In this document: piece by piece, positions 34,299 to 44,684 of the stretch
Layout: the number at the start of each line of letters is the position of its first letter
How positions within the stretch are numbered: the first letter of the stretch is position 1
NCBI RefSeq assembly: GCF_000715015.1
Contig: NZ_JMIW01000003.1
Coordinates: forward strand, 124,001 to 188,000
DNA: 64,000 nt
Direction of reading: 5' to 3'
Origin: Erythrobacter longus
GTDB taxonomy: Bacteria; Pseudomonadota; Alphaproteobacteria; Sphingomonadales; Sphingomonadaceae
The notes under the pieces: model-generated
The model's database searches: none
Seen by the model: only the letters and a program-made list of their open reading frames with translations
Told to the model about the DNA's origin: nothing
Program-made: the position numbers and the translations under genes

Positions 34299-35225
34299 TT
34301 AGTTGGCTGGAGCGTAATAGTGCTCTTGTGCCCAAAGGTACCAATTGTCGACCACAGTGCCTGACAGAAGGATACCAATCCCGCCTGTAAGTGTGGTCAG
34401 AACCGCGAACCACCATGCCCAGCGGTGGATCGATTCCATCGTGGCGTTAAAGCCCATGGTCCAGCGCCAGAAGAGGCCCGCACGCTCAGAGGCTGTGCCG
34501 CGGTCCGTGATCTGTTCAATCTCACGCTCACCGCCGTAACGGCCCACAGCAAGGATCGTCGCACCGTGCATCGCGAACAGGACTGCTGAACCGTAAAGGA
34601 ACACAATCGAGAGCGCGTGGAACGGATTGTAGAACAAGTTGCCGTGAATGAGCGAGAAGTTGTTGGTCCAGTCAAGGTGACTGAAGATCCCGTAAGGAAC
34701 AGCCTGTGACCAATCCCAAAGGAGCAGCGGGCGGATAAAGCCCAATACGAGGAACAGCCAGATTGCCGACGCAAAGGCCCAAGGGATGTGCATCCCCATG
34801 CCCAATGCCTTGGCCCGCATATAGGTACGAGCCCACCAGCAAAGAACCGCAATCGAGAGGAACGCGCCGGTCATGATGAACCAGCCGCCTTCATTCAAGG
34901 GTACGAACGGGCTAAAGCCGTATTCGGCACTTGGCGGATCAAGCGAGAGCCAGAAAAGCTCGCGCATGAAGGTTTGCGGGTCCCATCCGGCCTGAGCCCA
35001 GAAGTTCAGTCCGATGATCATAAAGGCCGCAAAGCCAAAGGTGAGCGAGATCATGCCGAGCCAGCCGAGATAAACCGGGCCAAACTGCGACTGGCCTATC
35101 TTGCCCATCCAGTAGGAATAGCCAGTGATAGGAATACGTTCTTCGCTGCCATCGGTCAGCGGAACGCCCATTTCAGGAGCGGCCTTGACCTGGATCTGGG
35201 TGAAGATGTTTTGATAGGTAGCCAT
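34299..35225 (-). CDS. pufM: Photosynthetic reaction centre M subunit
   Basis: 308 residues from ATG 35225, which overlaps the pufL stop (TGATG). Five membrane helices; the bacteriochlorophyll and iron histidines lie in [21 protein letters not shown] and [13 protein letters not shown]. It binds the special pair and QA with PufL. The C-terminus is short (YYAPAN). It is the last gene of the puf operon. Confidence 0.97.
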   Translation of the reverse strand: MATYQNIFTQIQVKAAPEMGVPLTDGSEERIPITGYSYWMGKIGQSQFGPVYLGWLGMISLTFGFAAFMIIGLNFWAQAGWDPQTFMRELFWLSLDPPSAEYGFSPFVPLNEGGWFIMTGAFLSIAVLCWWARTYMRAKALGMGMHIPWAFASAIWLFLVLGFIRPLLLWDWSQAVPYGIFSHLDWTNNFSLIHGNLFYNPFHALSIVFLYGSAVLFAMHGATILAVGRYGGEREIEQITDRGTASERAGLFWRWTMGFNATMESIHRWAWWFAVLTTLTGGIGILLSGTVVDNWYLWAQEHYYAPAN

Positions 35226-36061
35226 CAGATCGGTTCTCCTTGCCAGATTGGGATCACACGCCACCAATCCCACCATTCAACCCAGCTTCCTGTCATCAGT
35301 GTGCCGGAAATCACGATGCAGATCGCGCTCCAGAACCCTGCGTTGAGGGCCAGGAACAATCCAACACGGTGGATGCCAAGCGTACCGACAGAATAGCCGA
35401 TGAAATCGCGGAAATAGGTGTCTTCATATTCCGGTGAGCGCACTTCATTGCCCTTGCCAACGTTGACCGCTGACAAGACCAGACCGCCGTGCAGCGCAAG
35501 CGCCAGACAATTGGTGAAGAAGAACGTAATCGCCAGCATATGAACCGGATTATAGTGGAAGTTCACATAGTTATATCCGGTGTAGGAAACCCAATCCAAG
35601 TGGGACCAGATGCCATAAGGGAATGCGTGCCCCCATGCGCCCATCCAGAATGGACGGATAATGTTGAGTGTCACAAAGGCAAAGACAGCAACACTAAACG
35701 CGATCGGAACATGATAACCCATGCCCAGCTTTCGCGAGATTTCTGCTTGTCTTAATACCCAAGATCCAAATGCAATCACCGCGCAAAGCGTGATGATCTG
35801 GTGGTAACCCCCTTCATTCAGGGGAGCGAATGCTAACCCTGCTTCAATCGCTGGTGGCTGTATATCGATTAGCCAGGGGTTGAGGGTCGGACCCGCAGCA
35901 GCAGCAGCGAAGATCAGCATTGTGCCAAGGGCGGCGCTGATTGCTACCAATACTCCGAAGAATCCGACATAAAACGGCCCGACCCAAAAGTCGAAAAGGT
36001 CGCCGCCGATCAATGTGCCACCGCGTACGCGGTATTTCCGCTCGAAACTAAGGAGCGCCAT
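35225..36061 (-). CDS. pufL: Photosynthetic reaction centre L subunit
   Basis: 278 residues, the usual length. Five helices; [35 protein letters not shown] N-terminus, special-pair side [23 protein letters not shown] and iron-ligand side [13 protein letters not shown] are conserved. Preceded by an intercistronic hairpin after pufA. Confidence 0.97.
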   Translation of the reverse strand: MALLSFERKYRVRGGTLIGGDLFDFWVGPFYVGFFGVLVAISAALGTMLIFAAAAAGPTLNPWLIDIQPPAIEAGLAFAPLNEGGYHQIITLCAVIAFGSWVLRQAEISRKLGMGYHVPIAFSVAVFAFVTLNIIRPFWMGAWGHAFPYGIWSHLDWVSYTGYNYVNFHYNPVHMLAITFFFTNCLALALHGGLVLSAVNVGKGNEVRSPEYEDTYFRDFIGYSVGTLGIHRVGLFLALNAGFWSAICIVISGTLMTGSWVEWWDWWRVIPIWQGEPI

Positions 36062-36121
36062 AGGTCCATCCTTCCCGCCTTTGTGGCAGGCGTTGTCGTT
36101 TGCGTATCGGTTATTTGTGGG

Positions 36122-36148
36122 AGGCAGGCAGGCGAACCTGCCCCCTCA
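36122..36148 (-). promoter_or_regulatory. Intercistronic hairpin between pufA and pufL
   Basis: On the minus strand GGCAGG-TTCG-CCTGCC forms a six-pair stem with a UUCG loop; flanking G-rich and C-rich tracts could lengthen it. It lies 49-74 bases after the pufA stop and 61 bases before pufL. In Rhodobacter a stem-loop at this place protects pufBA mRNA and sets the LH1:RC ratio; the same role is inferred. Confidence 0.65.
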
Positions 36149-36195
36149 CAAGGATTTGCCTGTTCAGTTGTAAAAAACAGCCAGCAAACTCACGA

Positions 36196-36324
36196 TTAGG
36201 TGAGCCAGCCGTATGTTTCAGTGCTGAGCAGGATGAAGTGGATCGTGAACGCGAGAACCGCGAGGCCGACATGCAGCGCTACGAGGGTCCGGCGAACATC
36301 GAAATGATGCCAAATCTTGTACAT
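36196..36324 (-). CDS. pufA: LH1 antenna alpha polypeptide
   Basis: 42 residues, found by direct translation. It begins [18 protein letters not shown], has one membrane helix, and the bacteriochlorophyll histidine is His29 in [10 protein letters not shown]; it ends YGWLT. AAGGA lies about seven bases upstream of ATG 36324. The [10 protein letters not shown] and IHFILLST blocks are hallmarks of LH1 alpha. Confidence 0.96.
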   Translation of the reverse strand: MYKIWHHFDVRRTLVALHVGLAVLAFTIHFILLSTETYGWLT

Positions 36325-36410
36325 GATTGTTTCCTTAATTCCAGATACTTGGTTTGCCCGGTCACGCCCCGAAACGAGACGATCAATGGCAAGTCAGGCA
36401 ATATGGATTA

Positions 36411-36569
36411 TCAGAGTGGGAGCCACGGTTTGTTGACCCACAAAAGAATGTGGGCGACAACCGCAATACCGACATAAAGACCAAAGGTGCCCATGAACGC
36501 GCCATGGATTTCCTTTGCCTCTTCGTCGGTCAGATACGTTCCCACGTTGGGGCGATCAGTATCGGCCAT
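36411..36569 (-). CDS. pufB: LH1 antenna beta polypeptide
   Basis: 52 residues, found by direct translation. LTDEEAKEIHGAFM precedes one membrane helix; the bacteriochlorophyll histidine is His40 in AVVAHILLWVNKPWLPL. GGAG lies eight bases before ATG 36569. It is the first gene of pufBALM, 150 bases after bchZ. That gap (36570-36719) holds no pufQ and no clear terminator, so the operon may be read through from bchZ as well as from its own promoter. Confidence 0.96.
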   Translation of the reverse strand: MADTDRPNVGTYLTDEEAKEIHGAFMGTFGLYVGIAVVAHILLWVNKPWLPL

Positions 36570-36719
36570 AGTTGTATCTCCGTCTATTTACATTGGAGCG
36601 AGGACGGAATTGTCCCCGACGGTACCCGCGCGTGATCCCCCACGTGGATTGCGGATGCCCGATACGATCAGGCAAAACTTGTGATCCCTCAAAAGTTTGG
36701 TTGGTGAGCGAGAGGCAGG

Positions 36720-38204
36720 TCATACAGCTTCTCCCTCGAGCAATGCCTCTTGGAGGCAGTCTTTGGTAACTGTGTCTGCGCCTTTTGCGCGCGCGGCTGC
36801 CTCGGCGGCATCGCGAAGGCGCTTGGCGACGGAAATGCGGATAAGGACGGGCTGCTCTTCGACCAGCTCATCGAGCCGGGCCTTGGCCTCCGTGTCCCAT
36901 GTCACTTCGTGTGTTGGCGCGCCGTTTGACCCGGCTTTCACAGGCACATCTGCACCGCGCGCCAAGGTGGCTTGGCCTTTGTCCATGTCTGTGCCCAGGG
37001 GCAGGATATGGAACAGCGCATCGAAGAGCGCGTTGCACACTTCCTGCACCAGATAGGTTGCACCCGAATATCCCATGAAAGGCGTGCCGATATGGCGGCG
37101 GATGGCCGCGCCCGGGAAGCTTGCCGGGATGAATTTCCCGCGCGCGCCGACCTCGGCCATGTACATGCGCTCATTATAGCTGCCGAACATTACGAGCGGC
37201 GGAGACTTGTGAATGTCCTCGCGCACTTCGTCGTTCCTCGGTTTGACCCCTGCTTCGCGCGAATAGGCAAAGGCACACGGGAGCCCCATGTCGTCTTCGA
37301 GGAAGTGGCGAATGCCGCGCGCGTAGGTGTCATTGGCGACAATGCCGAAATTGGCGGTCGCAAAGAAGTCTTGTGTGACCGAGCGCCACAAATCCCACAA
37401 AGGTTTGATCGTAGTGTGCTTTTCGCGCTCGATAAACGGCTCTGGATCAAGACCCAGTTCCGCGGCCAGGGCGCGCAGGAATTTGGTTGTGCTTGAAAGG
37501 CCGACTGGCGCTTGGAAGTAAGGCCGCTCGAGCGTCTCGCACAGATTGCGGCCAAACTCGCGGTACATGCAGACATTGGCGTCCGCTGTGCCGAGTTTGC
37601 GAATATCGGCAAGGTGGCAGCCCAGCGGGAATACCACGCCTACTTCTGCGCCGATTCCCTCGACCAAACGCCGGATTTCGGCGAGATCGCTTGGCATGTT
37701 GAACATGCCATATGACGGGCCAATGATGTTGACGACGGGCTTTTCGCCCTCTTTGCGTGGCCGAGGCTGCGGCATCTTCTTGGGACCAAATTCGGTCCAG
37801 AGCCATGTGAGCGCGCGGTCCGCTGACTGCCATTGATCTTCGTCGATCGTGCGCGGCAGGAAGCGCTTGATATTGGTGCCCTCTGGGGTCACGCCGCCGC
37901 CGATCATCTCAGAAATCGAACCCGTTACCACCACAGCAGGAAGCTCAGGATCAAGCGTTTGCCAAGCCCGCTTCATCGCGGCTTCGGTGCCGGTTTTACC
38001 AAGTTCCTCTTCGCCAAGGCCTGTGACCACAATCGGCAATTCATGTGGGGGAAGGGCATCGGTGTAATGGAGCACGGATGTCACCGGCAGGTTTTCGCAG
38101 CCCACCGGGCCATCGATGATGACCTGCAGGCCCTTTACGGCTGTAAAGACGTATGTTGCGCCCCAGTATCCGCCGGCCCGGTCGTGATCGAGGACGAGGG
38201 TCAT
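36720..38204 (-). CDS. bchZ: Chlorophyllide a reductase subunit Z
   Basis: 494 residues. NifK-like subunit of the complex reducing ring [36 protein letters not shown] and [18 protein letters not shown] are diagnostic. It is coupled to bchY by an ATGA overlap. Confidence 0.97.
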   Translation of the reverse strand: MTLVLDHDRAGGYWGATYVFTAVKGLQVIIDGPVGCENLPVTSVLHYTDALPPHELPIVVTGLGEEELGKTGTEAAMKRAWQTLDPELPAVVVTGSISEMIGGGVTPEGTNIKRFLPRTIDEDQWQSADRALTWLWTEFGPKKMPQPRPRKEGEKPVVNIIGPSYGMFNMPSDLAEIRRLVEGIGAEVGVVFPLGCHLADIRKLGTADANVCMYREFGRNLCETLERPYFQAPVGLSSTTKFLRALAAELGLDPEPFIEREKHTTIKPLWDLWRSVTQDFFATANFGIVANDTYARGIRHFLEDDMGLPCAFAYSREAGVKPRNDEVREDIHKSPPLVMFGSYNERMYMAEVGARGKFIPASFPGAAIRRHIGTPFMGYSGATYLVQEVCNALFDALFHILPLGTDMDKGQATLARGADVPVKAGSNGAPTHEVTWDTEAKARLDELVEEQPVLIRISVAKRLRDAAEAAARAKGADTVTKDCLQEALLEGEAV

Positions 38205-39766
38205 GTGCCCACCGCCTCAGCCGCTTTACGCGCTGCTTCGTTCAATGCCGCATATTTCTTGCGGAATTTCGGACGGTCGACGGGAGTGTCTTCCCATACG
38301 CCAGTTGCGTGGGCCTCGCCAACGCCTTCGAAAAAGTCGCGCATCGTATCGAAGCGCTCTTTATTGGCCATGGCGGCGTTGATGACCTGAGCCAAGCTGC
38401 CGGCGCCTGCCGGACCCATCAGGGGGCGGGCTGAGATGAGGTTTGTGAAATAGAGCGCCGGAATGGCTTTCGCCTTCGCGTGTTGCACCACGGGTGTCGT
38501 GCCGATGGCGAGATCTGGGCGGAATTCCTCCACCGCTGCAATATCGTCTTCAAGACTTGCGCGGAAGTTTACCCTTACGCCTTTGGCCTCGAGCCATTCG
38601 CGGTCTGGATCTGACCATTTTGTCTTGGGGCAAGCGCTGCCAACGTAAGGCACATCGGCGCCGCTTTCGATGAGCAGGCGCGCAACCAGAAGCTCCGAAC
38701 CCTCATAGCCCGAAACGGTTACACGGCCCTTGATCGGAGCCGAGGCAATTGCGCCCTTGCAAGCGCCAATCATCGCGTTTTTGACGCCTGCAACTTTGTC
38801 CGCTGGCAAGCCCATGACATCGCCAAGGCTATCAAGCCATGCAGCTGTGCCGTCGGCGCCCACGGGGGCAGAGCCAATCACCGGACGGCCTGCGTGTTCA
38901 AACTCGCGAATGCTCGCGGTGTAGAAGGGGTGGATCGCAGCCACGACTGAACAATCAAGCGCTGCGTACAATTCGCGCCATTCGCGTGTGGGAACAACCG
39001 GTCCAGCCGCCAAGCCAAGCGGCTCCAGCATTTGGTCGATCACCACCGGATCAGCTGGGAACATCTCGCCCAAAAGCGCAACCGTCGGTTTGTCAGAGCG
39101 TTTTTCGGGCGTTGCAACCGGGCCTTCCATCGCCTCTTTACGGGCATAAGCAAGCATTGCGCCCGCCAGAACATCCTTCGCCTCGGCGTGGGTTGGAATA
39201 CCAAATCCAGGCACGTCGATGCCGATAATACGCACACCGTTAATCTGGTCCGGCAGCAGCCTCAGCGGAACGCCGCTTGCTGTGGGAACGCACAGATTGG
39301 TGACAACAACCGCGTCATAATGCTCTGGATCAGCGAGGTCCTCGACCGCTTCCTTGATGTCTTCAAACAGCTTGCCGGTGACCAGCGTTTCGGAAGAAAA
39401 CGGCACATAGCCAACCGTGCGCCGCGCGCCGTAGAAATGCGAGGTGAAGGTAAGGCCGTACACACAGCAAGCCGAGCCTGAGAGCACGGTTGCCGTACGC
39501 TTCATCCGAAGGCCAACGCGCAGTGACCCGAATGCGGGGCACATGGATTGCGGTTGATCGTGTGGCCCTTTTTGAGGGTCCACCGGATAGTCGGCGGCGT
39601 ATTGGTCGAGAATGTCACGTTTCCCGGCCGCGCGCGCTGCCTCGCGCATGGTATCCTTGCTCGAACACGCGCCGCTTGGCTGCGTGGCAGTGCCACTGCC
39701 CACATCCAATGTGTCACGATTGCGCATCGCATTTTTGGGCGCGTCTGAGGAAGAGATATCTGTCAA
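38201..39766 (-). CDS. bchY: Chlorophyllide a reductase subunit Y
   Basis: 521 residues. NifD-like partner of BchZ; cluster cysteines appear in [28 protein letters not shown] and [11 protein letters not shown]. The N-terminal 40 residues are polar and poorly conserved, so an internal start at the [14 protein letters not shown] methionine is possible. Confidence 0.96.
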   Translation of the reverse strand: MTDISSSDAPKNAMRNRDTLDVGSGTATQPSGACSSKDTMREAARAAGKRDILDQYAADYPVDPQKGPHDQPQSMCPAFGSLRVGLRMKRTATVLSGSACCVYGLTFTSHFYGARRTVGYVPFSSETLVTGKLFEDIKEAVEDLADPEHYDAVVVTNLCVPTASGVPLRLLPDQINGVRIIGIDVPGFGIPTHAEAKDVLAGAMLAYARKEAMEGPVATPEKRSDKPTVALLGEMFPADPVVIDQMLEPLGLAAGPVVPTREWRELYAALDCSVVAAIHPFYTASIREFEHAGRPVIGSAPVGADGTAAWLDSLGDVMGLPADKVAGVKNAMIGACKGAIASAPIKGRVTVSGYEGSELLVARLLIESGADVPYVGSACPKTKWSDPDREWLEAKGVRVNFRASLEDDIAAVEEFRPDLAIGTTPVVQHAKAKAIPALYFTNLISARPLMGPAGAGSLAQVINAAMANKERFDTMRDFFEGVGEAHATGVWEDTPVDRPKFRKKYAALNEAARKAAEAVGT

Positions 39767-39767
39767 A

Positions 39768-40757
39768 TCAAATCTCGTCGTAGATCACTTCAAGTGATGG
39801 TTTTTCTTCAAAAGTGCCGCCGCGCATGTCGGCTTGGGTGGCAGGGACCAGCTCGACGTTTCCGCCTGTTTCGTCGGCAGAAAACAGATTGAGAAGGCCG
39901 TCTTGATCCAGAGGCGCAGGTTGGCGCGGCGGGGCTTCTGCGACATTGATGGCAAGCTCTTCAAAGAGGCTTGCCCATTCGCCGCCTGGTATACCAACAA
40001 TCTGATAATTTGCGCTTTTGCGGCGAATATCTTCGTTTGCGGGGATCGCGGTTAAAACCGGAATATCGACAGCTTTTGCAAAGGCTTGCGCCTCGCCTGT
40101 TCCGTCATCTTTGTTGATGATCATGCCAGCAACGCCGACATTGCCGCCCATTTTGCGGAAATACTCAACCGCATGGCACACATTGTTTGCAACATAGAGC
40201 GATTGGAGGTCGTTTGAGCCGACCACGATCACTTTTTGACACATGTCGCGCGCAATCGGCAGGCCAAAGCCGCCGCACACAACATCGCCTAGGAAGTCCA
40301 ACAGAACGTAGTCAAAGCCCCAGTCATGGAAGCCCAGCTTCTCAAGCAGTTCAAAGCCGTGAATAATCCCGCGACCACCACAGCCACGGCCCACTTCTGG
40401 CCCGCCAAGCTCCATCGCAAACACACCGTCACGCTGGAAACAGACATCTTCGATAGAAACCTCTTCGCCGGCGAGCTTCTTCTTCGACGAGGTTTCAATG
40501 ATCGTAGGACAGCTTTTGCCGCCGAACAGAAGGCTGGTCGTGTCGGACTTCGGATCGCAGCCGATCAGAAGAACACGCTTCCCTTGCTGCGCCATCATGT
40601 AAGACAGGTTGGACAGCGCAAATGACTTGCCCGAACCGCCCTTGCCATAAATCGCGATGACCTGCGTTTCCTTGGTCACTTCCCCGGTGTGTACCGGGTC
40701 TGGCTCTTGCGAAGCTTCGTCGCGTAGAGCCTGATCTTGGGCTTCCAACATCGTCAT
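39768..40757 (-). CDS. bchX: Chlorophyllide a reductase iron protein
   Basis: 329 residues, NifH-like. P-loop YGKGGSGKSFALSN, cluster cysteines in GRGCGGRGIIHG and [15 protein letters not shown]. The C-terminal extension relative to BchL is typical of BchX. ATGA overlap with bchC upstream. Confidence 0.97.
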   Translation of the reverse strand: MTMLEAQDQALRDEASQEPDPVHTGEVTKETQVIAIYGKGGSGKSFALSNLSYMMAQQGKRVLLIGCDPKSDTTSLLFGGKSCPTIIETSSKKKLAGEEVSIEDVCFQRDGVFAMELGGPEVGRGCGGRGIIHGFELLEKLGFHDWGFDYVLLDFLGDVVCGGFGLPIARDMCQKVIVVGSNDLQSLYVANNVCHAVEYFRKMGGNVGVAGMIINKDDGTGEAQAFAKAVDIPVLTAIPANEDIRRKSANYQIVGIPGGEWASLFEELAINVAEAPPRQPAPLDQDGLLNLFSADETGGNVELVPATQADMRGGTFEEKPSLEVIYDEI

Positions 40758-41689
40758 GCAGCTTCACTCCAGTCTAGAACCATTTTGAGGCAGTCAGGAT
40801 CGCTGAACGCTTTGGGATAAGCCTCAGTCGCGCGCGATGCCGGACTTGTGTCAGTGATCAAGCCGCCCAGATTGAGAGCTCCTGCCTGAATAAGGGCGAT
40901 GGTCTGCGCAATGTCTTGCGGCTGCCATTCCGCCGCCACGCGAAAACGCGCCTCTCTCATGAAAGCAGGGGCAAAATCGAACCCGAGCCGGCTTTTGTAA
41001 AAGCCCGCCAGTGTGATTTCCCCGCCTTTGGAGAGGCGGCCAATCAACTCATCGAGCAGCCCCGCATCGCCGCTTGCATCATAGATGGATGCGTAGTCGG
41101 TGCGCGTGTCATTTTCTGGCGAGATGACGTTATAGCCTACCGCGCCAAAGCGGCGGTTATTGCTGACTTCCCAAACGGTCGGGGCTTTTCCGCCAAGCGC
41201 GAGGGTAAGCCTCGCGAGCAAACGCCCAAGCACGCCGTGACCAATAATCAAATCGGGAAGCTCGCCTGCGTTGATCGCATGGAGCGCAGTCGCGGCCAGT
41301 GCGCACAAAACGCCGTCGGCGCCTAAACTTTCAGGGATCGCAAGGGCGCGCGCCGATGGCAGCATCACTTTGCTTGCCGTACCGCCAAACAGGCCGCGAG
41401 CACCAGAATAGCAATTGGAGCCGGGCACAAACACCCATTCCCCAATCCGCGATTTGGCAGCGGGTCCCGCTTCCACGACCCGGCCGATAGATTCGTACCC
41501 TGGCACAAGCGGATAACCCATGCCGGGAAAATCAGGCATTTGCCCTGTGAATAGGAGTTTTTCAGTGCCTGAGCTGATCCCGCTCCAGGCAATTTCAACG
41601 AGGACGTCACTAGCGCCAGCTGGGCTTAGCTCGAGCGGCTGAAGCGCAACGGCCTCAGGTTTCTCAAGTATTACAGCCAAGCTATGCAT
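40754..41689 (-). CDS. bchC: Bacteriochlorophyllide a dehydrogenase
   Basis: Oxidises the 3-hydroxyethyl group of bacteriochlorophyllide. It is a medium-chain dehydrogenase-like protein of 311 residues: IAWSGISSGTEKLLFTG, PLVPGYESIGRV and LIIGHGVLGRLLARL. ATG 41689 (MHSLAVILEKPE) was chosen by agreement with the usual BchC start; earlier in-frame ATGs at 41725 and 41746 exist. First gene of bchCXYZ, behind a PpsR-type promoter. Confidence 0.94.
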   Translation of the reverse strand: MHSLAVILEKPEAVALQPLELSPAGASDVLVEIAWSGISSGTEKLLFTGQMPDFPGMGYPLVPGYESIGRVVEAGPAAKSRIGEWVFVPGSNCYSGARGLFGGTASKVMLPSARALAIPESLGADGVLCALAATALHAINAGELPDLIIGHGVLGRLLARLTLALGGKAPTVWEVSNNRRFGAVGYNVISPENDTRTDYASIYDASGDAGLLDELIGRLSKGGEITLAGFYKSRLGFDFAPAFMREARFRVAAEWQPQDIAQTIALIQAGALNLGGLITDTSPASRATEAYPKAFSDPDCLKMVLDWSEAA

Positions 41690-41810
41690 CGGTGGACTCG
41701 CTTTCCCGGTATTCAGCCTCTCCATTCGCTTTGGCGCAACAAACATGCGACTCGGCGAATGTCCCAGGAGGGGCTTCCTCTCATCATGTGCTAGGCTTTA
41801 CACTTTAATG

Positions 41811-41828
41811 TGTCAACTAAAGCGGACA
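41811..41828. promoter_or_regulatory. PpsR-type operator and promoter of bchC
   Basis: TGTCAACTAAAGCGGACA matches TGT-N12-ACA exactly. On the minus strand it supplies TTGACA as -35; 17 bases on, TAGCAC is a weak -10. It lies between the crtF stop and bchC, so bchCXYZ (and perhaps puf) has its own regulated start. Confidence 0.7.
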
Positions 41829-41849
41829 GTTAATAGTGTAATGTTGCAT

Positions 41850-42983
41850 TTATGCGAAGGCGATGAGGATGCTGGCGTTGATGGGTTGGGGTGTGGGAAC
41901 GGCTTTTGTGCGGACAAACCCCGCTTTGCGCGCCATGGCGGCGATCTCATCTGCGCTGCGCGCGCGGCCAGATCCCATGGCCCATAAATACATCCCAAAA
42001 AACGCCTCGCCCATGCCCTGTGCACCTGGCGTGCGCGCCATCGGCTCTGCGATGAGCAGTTGTGCCCCCGGCGCAAGGCTGGCGCGGATGTTGGTGAGCA
42101 GTTTGAGTGCGGCCTCATCGTCGTGATCATGCAGGATCCGCACAAGCGACAAGACGTCGTAACCTTCCGGAATCGCGTCATTAAAGAAGTTACCCGGATG
42201 CGGCGTCACCCTGTGAGCACCAAAGCGTTGGGATAGTATCGCAGCGCCTGCCTGGGCCACTTCGGGAAGGTCAAACAGTCCAAGGTGCAGGTCCTCGAAA
42301 GCGTTCCCCATATGCATCAGAAACGCACCATGTCCGCCGCCCACATCAAGCAGCCGTGCGTTTTTGGGAAAGCGATAAGAGGCGAGCACCTGGTCGGCCA
42401 CAAAATGCTGTGAGGTGGCCATTAGTTCGGAATATTCCGCCGTCTCAGTCCCGCGTTCCGCCGCGCCGTGCAAAGCACCAGCATAGGACCAGAAACGCGA
42501 TAGCTCGGTCGGCTCCTTGCGATCTTTCCTGAGCAATTCCAGCGGGTCAGCAAGGTCGCGGTATAACAAACGGTGGTGGCGTACCATCGCCTGTGCGCCC
42601 TTGTCAGCGGCCAGAACCGCGCCCGCCTCACCCAGCATCCAGCCATCTTCGATTGGTTCTTCGGACAGTCTTAGGGCTCGTCCTGCGCGAAGGAGGGTCA
42701 GTGCCGCATCACGGCTGAGGTCCAGCTGGGAGGCGACGTGTTGGTGGCCAACAGGGCCGTGGCCGAGCAGGTCGAAAAGCCCGGATTCCACATAACTTCT
42801 AAGGATTTGGCTGTAAGTGAAGCCTGCAAGGATATCGAAAGCCTCGCCTGCGCGCGCTCTCGCAATGCGGTTCACCAAAGGCAGTTTGGCGCACCAATAT
42901 TGGAACCGCGGGGATGCGAACACCGCATTGCGGCGTGCAATCCAGCGCACTTTTAGCGGTGCTTTGGGTGATCCCCCACTCAT
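41850..42983 (-). CDS. crtF: Demethylspheroidene/hydroxyneurosporene O-methyltransferase
   Basis: 377 residues, SAM-dependent. Motif I is LLDVGGGHGAFL; FDLPEV, LVRILHDHDDEAALKLL and LLIAEPMARTPGAQGMGEAFFGMY follow the CrtF pattern. The N-terminal dimerisation region (FDILAGFTYSQILRSYVESGLFDLL) is typical. It methylates the C1-hydroxyl made by CrtC. Divergent from crtD. Confidence 0.95.
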   Translation of the reverse strand: MSGGSPKAPLKVRWIARRNAVFASPRFQYWCAKLPLVNRIARARAGEAFDILAGFTYSQILRSYVESGLFDLLGHGPVGHQHVASQLDLSRDAALTLLRAGRALRLSEEPIEDGWMLGEAGAVLAADKGAQAMVRHHRLLYRDLADPLELLRKDRKEPTELSRFWSYAGALHGAAERGTETAEYSELMATSQHFVADQVLASYRFPKNARLLDVGGGHGAFLMHMGNAFEDLHLGLFDLPEVAQAGAAILSQRFGAHRVTPHPGNFFNDAIPEGYDVLSLVRILHDHDDEAALKLLTNIRASLAPGAQLLIAEPMARTPGAQGMGEAFFGMYLWAMGSGRARSADEIAAMARKAGFVRTKAVPTPQPINASILIAFA

Positions 42984-43020
42984 GCTTTAGACGCAAATCC
43001 CAAAAAAATGACACTTCATT

Positions 43021-43038
43021 TGTCCAAAGAAGTGGACA
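43021..43038. promoter_or_regulatory. PpsR-type operator in the crtF/crtD divergent promoter
   Basis: TGTCCAAAGAAGTGGACA is an exact TGT-N12-ACA match with a symmetric TGTCCA/TGGACA core. The 117-base divergent gap 42984-43100 contains it 38 bases before crtF and 63 before crtD, so one bound repressor could control both directions. The -10 elements are not obvious. Confidence 0.7.
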
Positions 43039-43100
43039 CATGCTACAGTCAGGTCAACTAGAATGTCACATTTGACCGGTGAGAGGTCCCGGCTGGAGGG

Positions 43101-44684
43101 GTGTTGGAGACATCAGTCGTCATTATTGGTGCAGGGATGGGCGGGCTTGCGAGCGCGGCCAGACTTGCTGCGCGCGGGGTGCGTGTCACCCTCGTGGAAA
43201 AGGCCGATGACGTCGGTGGAAAGGCGCGCCGGGTCGAAGTGGATGGCCAGCTTATTGATGCAGGCCCCACCGTCTTCACCATGCGCGATGTCTTCGATGA
43301 AATCTTCGCCGACTGCGGCGCGCGACTCGAAGACTATGTAAGCGTCAAAAAGGCACAAGTGCTCGCCCGTCATGCCTGGGCTGGGGGGAATCGCGGCGAC
43401 ACGCTCGATCTATACGCTGACCGTGCCCGCAGCATTGATGCGGTTGGCGATTTTGCAGGGGTAAAGGCAGCGCAGGGGTATGCCCGGTTCACCGATGAAA
43501 CTGCGCGCATGTATGACATCCTCAATGAACCGATGATGCGCGGCGACAATGTGTCGAGCCCGCTGCCGCTGCTATGGCGCATTGGTCTTACGAGGCTGGG
43601 TGATTTTGCCGCGATGCGTCCGCACAAGACCATGTGGAAGGCATTGCGCGAATTCTTCCCTGACCCGCGATTGCAGCAATTGTTTGGCCGCTATTCGACC
43701 TATTGCGGATCGTCCCCGTTCGAAGCGCCCGCGACACTAATGTTGATCGCCCATGTTGAGGCGATGGGCGTGTGGCAGATCGATGGCGGTATCCACGCGC
43801 TTGCGGTGGGATTGCGAAAACTTGCCGAAGGGCAAGGTGCGCGTTTTCGCATGGGTGAAAGCGTTGCAGAGATCCTCACCCAAGGGGGCAGAGCACGCGG
43901 TGTGCGCCTTGCCAACGGTGAGGTAATCGCGGCCGATGCGGTGATCTGCAATGCCGATCCCAATGCAATTGCTGTCGGCAAATTCGGAGGGCTCGTGAGG
44001 TCTGCGGTCAAGCCGTTGCCGCCGTCCAAACGCTCACTTTCCGCGCTTGTCTGGTACGCCCACGCCGAAACGAGTGGGTTCGATTTGACCCATCACAATG
44101 TCTTTTTCTCAGGCGATTACAAACGCGAGTTTGATGAGATCGCCAGCGGGCGTCCGCCAAGCAATCCCACCGCTTATATCTGCGCCATCGATCGCAGTTC
44201 GGACGCTTCCGCCAGCTCAGCACAAGCCAAGCGAGAGCGCCTGCAAATCATCGTCAATGCGCCTGCCAATGGCGACACCAATCCCTATGATCCCAAGGAG
44301 ACTGAGCAATGCACGAGCGCAATGAGAGAGACGCTTCGATGCTGCGGCCTGACACTAGAGGACGAGATGCCTCACCAGGTCGCGACACCGGCACAGTGGG
44401 AGAGCCTGTTTCCGGCAAGCGGGGGGGCTCTATATGGCAGAGCGTCGCACGGCTCGGCGGCCTCTTTCCTGAGGCAGGGGCCGCGCACCAGGATCAAACA
44501 TCTTTATTGCGCTGGGGGCGCGACGCATCCTTCAGCGGGCGTCCCGATGGCCGCCTTATCCGGGCTGCTTGCGGCGAGAAAACTGTGCGAGGACCTCGTT
44601 TCGACGAAGACGTACCACCGGGCGGATACACCTGGTGGTACATCGATGCGATCAGCGACGACGGAGCCCACGCCCTCACAATAA
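43101..44684 (+). CDS. crtD: Carotenoid 3,4-desaturase (hydroxyneurosporene dehydrogenase)
   Basis: 527 residues, phytoene-desaturase family. FAD motif VVIIGAGMGGLASAARLAARG, GGKARRVEVDGQLIDAGPTVFTM, and the CrtD-typical FDLTHHNVFFSGDYKREF and GVPMAALSGLLAARKL near the end. The first codons are GTG-TTG; GGAGG lies only one base before the GTG, so initiation at TTG 43104 is as likely. About 25 C-terminal residues after the FAD domain extend into crtC and have no family match I recognise. Confidence 0.93.
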   Translation: MLETSVVIIGAGMGGLASAARLAARGVRVTLVEKADDVGGKARRVEVDGQLIDAGPTVFTMRDVFDEIFADCGARLEDYVSVKKAQVLARHAWAGGNRGDTLDLYADRARSIDAVGDFAGVKAAQGYARFTDETARMYDILNEPMMRGDNVSSPLPLLWRIGLTRLGDFAAMRPHKTMWKALREFFPDPRLQQLFGRYSTYCGSSPFEAPATLMLIAHVEAMGVWQIDGGIHALAVGLRKLAEGQGARFRMGESVAEILTQGGRARGVRLANGEVIAADAVICNADPNAIAVGKFGGLVRSAVKPLPPSKRSLSALVWYAHAETSGFDLTHHNVFFSGDYKREFDEIASGRPPSNPTAYICAIDRSSDASASSAQAKRERLQIIVNAPANGDTNPYDPKETEQCTSAMRETLRCCGLTLEDEMPHQVATPAQWESLFPASGGALYGRASHGSAASFLRQGPRTRIKHLYCAGGATHPSAGVPMAALSGLLAARKLCEDLVSTKTYHRADTPGGTSMRSATTEPTPSQ

